Part shown: in pieces, positions 14,935 to 19,149 of the stretch
Layout: every line of letters begins with the position of its first letter
Position numbering within the stretch: the stretch's first letter is position 1
Assembly (NCBI RefSeq): GCF_963548695.1
Contig: NZ_CAUUWA010000046.1
Coordinates: forward strand, 1 to 19,149
Origin: an uncultured Fretibacterium sp.
Lineage (GTDB): Bacteria; Synergistota; Synergistia; Synergistales; Aminobacteriaceae
Direction: 5' to 3'
DNA: 19,149 nt
Program-made: the position numbers and the translations under genes
The notes under the pieces: generated by a model
Databases searched by the model: none
Seen by the model: only the letters and a program-made list of their open reading frames with translations
What the model was told of the DNA's origin: nothing

Positions 14935-17900
14935 AGGGTTCAAGAGCTTCGGGAGCTGCTGCGAGTTCTCCTTCCCCGCCGGCTTCACGGCGATCGTCGG
15001 GCCGAACGGGAGCGGCAAGAGCAACATCCTGGACGGCCTGCGCTGGATCCTCGGCGAGGGCAGCCCCTCCGCGCTCCGCATCGTGAGGCAGAGCGACCTG
15101 CTCTTCCAGGGGAGCGCCACCGTCCCCCCCGCCAGGGAGGCGGAGGTGACGCTTCGGCTCTCCGGGGCGGACGGGACCGCCACCCTGCGCCGGCAGTACT
15201 CGGCCGAGGGCGGGGCGGTGCTGCAGGTGGACGGGGTCCGCATCCGCATGCAGGACCTGGACGAGGTGAAGGCCCGCTTCATGCTGGAGGGGGAGAGCTT
15301 CGCCTTCATCGGGCAGGGCGAGGTCTCGGAGGCCATCCATCAGCGTCCCATGCAGCGGCGCCACCACCTGGAGCTGCTCTTCGGGATCGATCGTTACCGC
15401 CGCCGCCGCGAGGAGACCAACCTCCGCCTGGAATCGGCCCTGGCCGAGGTGCAGCGGATCGAGACCCTCATCCGTGAGCTGGAGAACCGGCGTGAGGAGA
15501 TCGCTCCGGAGGTCGCCGTGGCCGTGGAGGCCCAGGGCATTCTGGACAACCTGGAGGTCCTGCGCCGGGACTTCTATTTCTCCCGCCGTTTCGCCCTCGA
15601 GGACCGGGAGCGTGGGCTTCGGAGCCAGCAGCAGTCGCTTCGGGCCCACGAGGACCTGGCCCGCCAGTGGCACGGCCTTTGGCGGAGCGCCGTGAGCGCC
15701 GCCGAGGAACGGCTTCGGAGCCAGGGGTTCGACGAGTCCGCGTTCCTCGCGCGGGAGCAGGAGTTCGCCGCGCGGAAGGACGCGCTGCGCCGCCAGGCCT
15801 TCCAGACCTGGACGCGAGTCCGGGCGATCCTGGGGGAGCGGAGCGTTCTGAACGAGGAGCGCGGGAGGCTGGAGGAGGAGGAACGCCTCCTCCGGGCCGA
15901 GCGGGAGCGGACGCGCGCGGAGGAGGCGCTGCAGGAGGCGCGGCTCGCGGAGCTCCAGCGGACCCTTGCGGAGCGGCTGAGGGAGATGGAGGAGAGCCGG
16001 GCCTCCCTTGAACGGGAGCGCCTGCGCCTCCAGGCTCTGCGCGACGAACACGCCGAGCGCTCGCTCTTCGTCTCCCGGTCCGAGGCCCGCCTGCGCGCCC
16101 TGTCCGCCGCCGAGGAGGAGGGGAGGGCGGAGCTCGCCCGCCTCCGGGAGGAGCGGGGGCGCCTGGAAGGAGGAACCGGAGAGCCGGAGCTCGCCCATTG
16201 GGAGGAGCGGCACCGGACGCTCGTCGAAGCGCACGCGGCGGCCTACGCGGCCTGCCAGAAGGACGCGGCCGTGTTGCAGCAGCTGCGGCGCGAGCGGACG
16301 CGGCAGGAGGCGGAGCTCGACGCCCTGAAGGAGAACACGGAGTCCTCGCTCTACCCGGAGCCCGTGCGCCTTCTGCTCTCGGCCGCGCGCCTGAACCGCA
16401 TGCGCTCGAGGCCCGAGGTCGTGGCCGAGGCATTCTCCTGTCCGACGGACGTCGCGCCCGCGCTGGAGGCCTACCTCGGCGGGCGCCAGTACTGGCTGCT
16501 GGTCCCCACCTTCGATGAGGCTCAGGAGGGCATCGAGCTCCTGAAGCAGCGCCGTGCGGGGCGCGTGACCTACCTGCCCCTGGAGCGTTGCCGTCCGCGG
16601 ACCCCGGACCTCCGGTTCCGGCTCCCCATGAATGGGATCGTGGGGTGGGCCGCCGAGCTGATCGTCCCGCGCGCTCCCTGGGAGCCCGCACTGCGCCACC
16701 TGCTGGGCGACCTTCTGGTGGTCGAGGGTTATGCCCTGGGAAGCGGGCTGGTCAAGGACGGGGCCCGGTTCCCCATCGTGACGCTGGAGGGGGAGGTCTT
16801 CGCTCCGTCGGGGACGGTCAGCGGAGGACGCATGCGGCAGAGCGCGGGTGCGATTGGTCGGAACCGCCAGATGGCGGAGGCGGAGGAGCGCATCGGGGAT
16901 CTGAAGCGGCGCATCGCCCTTGTGGAGACGCGCCTGAAGGCCGGGGAGGACGAGGAGCGCCGGCTGGCAGCGGAGCGGGACGAGGCCGCGGCGGCCGTGG
17001 AGCGGGCGAGGAACGACCGTCTCGCGGCGCAGCGGACCCTGGCCTCCCTCACGGCCTCCATCGAGCGTGCCGAACGGGAGGGCGCGGAGGCCGCGGGCGA
17101 GGCGGCCTCCCTGGAGGAGCGCCTGGCCGAGGCCAGGCGGAGGATCGAGGCGCTGGACTCCGAGCTCTCGGGGTTCGGGGAGCTGCCGGATAGTGAGGAT
17201 TTTTTGTCGCCCTCGTCCGTCGTGGGGGGGCTCCGTTCCGAGCTCTCCCTGGCCGGGGAGCGTCTCAGGGGGACGCGCGCCGTCGCGGAGCGGATGGACC
17301 GCGAGCACGGGACGCTGACCGCCCGCATCGCGGAGGCGCTGGAGGAGCTGAGGGCCGGTGAGAGCGAGGAGCGCACCGGCCGGGAGGCCCTGTCGCGTAT
17401 CGGTCGGGAGTGCCTTTCGGTCCATCGGGACGAGACGGAGCTCCGCCGAAAGCTGGAGGAGGAACGGGGGAGGGTCCGCCGGGGGCGCCTGCGTCTGGAG
17501 CGTCTTCGCGGCAGGGAAGGGAAGGCCTCCGCGTCGCTCGCGTCCCTGGGCGGCGAGATCGCGGGGACGGCGGAGCGGCTGTCCGCGGTCCAGGCCGAGC
17601 GGGGGCAGCTGATCGAGCTCTGGGACGACAAGTATCCCTACAACGCTGCGGAGGCGGGGGAGGTCGAGGGAGGGCGCGATCTCACCGGCGCCCTGCGTCG
17701 ACTGGAGCGCGAGCTGAGGGCGCTGGGGAACTACAACCTGGGGGCCCTGTCGGAGGACGTCTCCCTGACCGAGCGGGTCGATTTCCTCACCGAGCAGCTG
17801 GAGGACGTCCGCAATGGGGTCGGCGAGCTGCGGACCCTGATCGAGGAGACGGACGCCCAGGTGGAGGCCACCTTCTCGCGCGCCATGGCGGACATCGACA

Positions 17901-18325
17901 GCCGCTTCAACGCGCTCTTCCAACGGCTCTTCGCGGGGGGCGAGGCACGGCTGACGTTGCAGGAGGAGGGCTCCGTCTGGGAGCGCGGGGTCGAGATCTA
18001 CGCCCGCCCGCCCGGCAAAAAGCTCCAGAACATCTCGCAGCTCTCGGGGGGGGAGCAATCTCTGACCGCCATCGCGCACCTCTTCTCGGCCCTCGAGGTC
18101 GCGAAGATGCCCCTGGCCGTCCTGGACGAGGTGGACGCGGCTTTGGACGAGTACAACCTGATCCGGTTCGCCGACCTCGCGAAGGAATACTCCCGCTCGC
18201 TCCAGCTGATCGTCATGACGCACCGCCGCACGACGATGGAGCGGGCCGACCTGATCTACGGGGTGACGATGGTGGAGCCGGGGTTGTCGCGTATCGTGGG
18301 CATCGACGTTGAGCATTACCGTTAA
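14909..18325 (+). CDS. smc: Chromosome segregation protein SMC
   Basis: Condensin-type ATPase that organises and helps segregate the chromosome, normally with ScpA/ScpB (not in this window). The 1138 aa show the full SMC plan. The N-terminal head starts HLKGFKSFG and carries Walker A G31-P-N-G-S-G-K-S38. Long Glu/Arg/Leu-rich coiled coils run at about 155-490 and 650-985. The hinge lies at about 495-640 (around GGRQYWLLVPTFDEA to GTVSGGRMR). The C-terminal head has signature L1045-S-G-G-E-Q and Walker B with D1073-E1074 (VLDEVDAALD). The start is TTG 14909, inside the end of rng, with GGGAG (14894-14898) 10 bases upstream; it places KGFKSF at the usual distance from the N-terminus and no better start follows. 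Confidence 0.97.
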   Translation: MSIEHLHLKGFKSFGSCCEFSFPAGFTAIVGPNGSGKSNILDGLRWILGEGSPSALRIVRQSDLLFQGSATVPPAREAEVTLRLSGADGTATLRRQYSAEGGAVLQVDGVRIRMQDLDEVKARFMLEGESFAFIGQGEVSEAIHQRPMQRRHHLELLFGIDRYRRRREETNLRLESALAEVQRIETLIRELENRREEIAPEVAVAVEAQGILDNLEVLRRDFYFSRRFALEDRERGLRSQQQSLRAHEDLARQWHGLWRSAVSAAEERLRSQGFDESAFLAREQEFAARKDALRRQAFQTWTRVRAILGERSVLNEERGRLEEEERLLRAERERTRAEEALQEARLAELQRTLAERLREMEESRASLERERLRLQALRDEHAERSLFVSRSEARLRALSAAEEEGRAELARLREERGRLEGGTGEPELAHWEERHRTLVEAHAAAYAACQKDAAVLQQLRRERTRQEAELDALKENTESSLYPEPVRLLLSAARLNRMRSRPEVVAEAFSCPTDVAPALEAYLGGRQYWLLVPTFDEAQEGIELLKQRRAGRVTYLPLERCRPRTPDLRFRLPMNGIVGWAAELIVPRAPWEPALRHLLGDLLVVEGYALGSGLVKDGARFPIVTLEGEVFAPSGTVSGGRMRQSAGAIGRNRQMAEAEERIGDLKRRIALVETRLKAGEDEERRLAAERDEAAAAVERARNDRLAAQRTLASLTASIERAEREGAEAAGEAASLEERLAEARRRIEALDSELSGFGELPDSEDFLSPSSVVGGLRSELSLAGERLRGTRAVAERMDREHGTLTARIAEALEELRAGESEERTGREALSRIGRECLSVHRDETELRRKLEEERGRVRRGRLRLERLRGREGKASASLASLGGEIAGTAERLSAVQAERGQLIELWDDKYPYNAAEAGEVEGGRDLTGALRRLERELRALGNYNLGALSEDVSLTERVDFLTEQLEDVRNGVGELRTLIEETDAQVEATFSRAMADIDSRFNALFQRLFAGGEARLTLQEEGSVWERGVEIYARPPGKKLQNISQLSGGEQSLTAIAHLFSALEVAKMPLAVLDEVDAALDEYNLIRFADLAKEYSRSLQLIVMTHRRTTMERADLIYGVTMVEPGLSRIVGIDVEHYR

Positions 18326-18337
18326 GGAGACGGGGCC

Positions 18338-19069
18338 ATGACGCACGACGACATCCTCTACGGCCGTCTCCGGCTCTGGCAGCCCGAGGCGGGGCCCCGC
18401 GTTAACATGGACACGGTGCTGCTGGCCTCCTGGGTGCGTCGTCCCCCGAGAGGGCGGTCGAGCTTTGTCGAGCTGGGGGCCGCGACCGGGGCGGTCTCCC
18501 TGATGCTGGCCCTGCGTTTTCCGGAGGGATTTCGCATCGTGGGGCTCGAGCTCCAGCCGGACCTCGCCGCCGTGGCGGAGCGCAACGGGCGCGAGAACGG
18601 ACTGGAGACGCGCGTCTCGTTTCGGTGCGGCGACCTGCGCGACCCCTCCCTGCTGTCCTCTGGCGCCTTTGACGGGGTCGTCGCCAACCCCCCCTACGAA
18701 TCGCCCGGCAGGGGACGGGAAAGCCCTGTCGCGGCCCGCTCCATCGCCCGCCAGGGGGCCTGCTGCTCCGTCGATGACGTCACGGCGGCTGCGGCGCGGC
18801 TCCTGAGGGGGCGTGGCCGCTTCTTCGCCGTCTTTCGGACGGAACGGATGGCCTCCTTCGTGGGGGCGGCGCTTCGGGCCAACCTGGTTCCCAAGAGGCT
18901 GAGGCTGGTCCACCCCTGCATCGGCTGCCCTTCAAACATCTTTCTGCTTGAGTGCGTGAAGGGGGGAGGCGAGGGGCTCGTGGTCGAACCGCCGCTTTTC
19001 GTCCGAGACGGGGAGGGGAATTATACGCCCGAACTGTTGAAGGCCTACGAGCCGGAAGGTTTTGGTTAG
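18338..19069 (+). CDS. TrmN6-like SAM-dependent N6-adenine methyltransferase (COG4123)
   Basis: Class I SAM-dependent methyltransferase of 243 aa. Motif I is V44-E-L-G-A-A-T-G51 (SAM binding), an acidic residue after strand 2 is in VGLEL (about 68-72), and motif IV is N117-P-P-Y120, typical of exocyclic-amine methylation of adenine. The N-terminal LYGRLRLWQPEAGPRVNMDTVLLASWV and the P-rich stretch after NPPY match the YfiC/TrmN6 group, which methylates A37 of tRNA1-Val. The exact substrate here cannot be fixed from sequence. The start is ATG 18338 with AAGGAG (18324-18329) 8 bases upstream, 12 bases after the smc stop, so co-transcription is likely. Confidence 0.88.
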   Translation: MTHDDILYGRLRLWQPEAGPRVNMDTVLLASWVRRPPRGRSSFVELGAATGAVSLMLALRFPEGFRIVGLELQPDLAAVAERNGRENGLETRVSFRCGDLRDPSLLSSGAFDGVVANPPYESPGRGRESPVAARSIARQGACCSVDDVTAAAARLLRGRGRFFAVFRTERMASFVGAALRANLVPKRLRLVHPCIGCPSNIFLLECVKGGGEGLVVEPPLFVRDGEGNYTPELLKAYEPEGFG

Positions 19070-19101
19070 GGGTTGAAATAGGGGCTGTTTGAGTTGGGAT
19101 T

Positions 19102-19145
19102 CTCAAGGGACTTGTCCCTTGAGTGGGGGGTGGGGCGAAGCCCCA
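19102..19145. repeat. Two adjacent perfect hairpins, candidate dispersed intergenic repeat
   Basis: CTCAAGGGAC (19102-19111) and GTCCCTTGAG (19114-19123) form a perfect 10-base inverted repeat around TT. After a G-rich spacer, TGGGGC (19131-19136) and GCCCCA (19140-19145) pair around GAA. The element follows the methyltransferase stop by 32 bases. No T-run follows within the window, so it is not a standard intrinsic terminator, although it may protect or end the transcript. The regular double-hairpin form suggests a REP-like repeat, but only one copy is visible here. Confidence 0.55.
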
Positions 19146-19149
19146 AATC

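Noticed and set aside
14660..18913. Very long open frame (about 1417 codons) on the - strand opposite smc
   Set aside because: The translation is Pro/Gly/Arg/Leu-rich with no recognisable domain and is the mirror of a strongly supported SMC gene. GC-rich third positions remove antisense stop codons, which explains its length.
1..19149. tRNA, rRNA, CRISPR, insertion sequence, toxin-antitoxin or defence genes
   Set aside because: No repeat array, transposase, cloverleaf-like segment or defence-type domain was seen; all gaps between genes are under about 160 bases.

Overview
This is a gene-dense, GC-rich window in which all sixteen recognisable genes lie on the + strand, with short gaps or overlaps. 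There are no RNA genes, insertion sequences, CRISPR arrays or phage genes, and no gene-free stretch longer than about 155 bases. The gene set is core housekeeping. The order rel - dtd - MBL hydrolase - mreBCD - mrdA - minCDE - rodA - radical SAM pair - rng - smc - methyltransferase, with high GC and a complete MinE, best fits a Gram-negative anaerobe of the Synergistota type. That assignment is inference from gene order and style; no rRNA is present to confirm it.

Layout. (1) 1-3448: stringent response and quality control, with a long Rel (p)ppGpp synthetase/hydrolase, D-aminoacyl-tRNA deacylase and a glyoxalase-II-like metallo-beta-lactamase-fold hydrolase. (2) 3449-3603: a short intergenic region with two copies of a 12-base repeat, each holding the palindrome TTCCGGAA, and a weak terminator-like hairpin. 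(3) 3604-9274: mreB, mreC, mreD, mrdA (PBP2), minC and minD in near-continuous coupling. (4) 9275-9393: a strong hairpin and a possible promoter, followed by minE and rodA. Regions 3 and 4 together hold cell-elongation genes (MreBCD, PBP2, RodA) with the complete MinCDE division-site system inserted between PBP2 and RodA. (5) 10943-14934: a radical SAM protein with a B12-binding-like N-terminus, its companion radical-SAM-linked protein and an RNase G-type endoribonuclease. (6) 14909-19069: the SMC chromosome-organising ATPase, overlapping the end of rng, and a TrmN6-like adenine methyltransferase. (7) 19070-19149: an intergenic end with two adjacent perfect hairpins that look like part of a dispersed repeat.

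Functionally the window joins growth-rate control (Rel), lateral wall synthesis (MreBCD/PBP2/RodA), septum placement (MinCDE), RNA processing (RNase G) and chromosome organisation (SMC). I found no clearly new multi-gene system. The least understood unit is the uncharacterised radical SAM pair directly upstream of rng. The most notable single-protein oddity is a Q-F-D-D motif in the Rel synthetase domain where bifunctional enzymes usually carry R-x-K-D.
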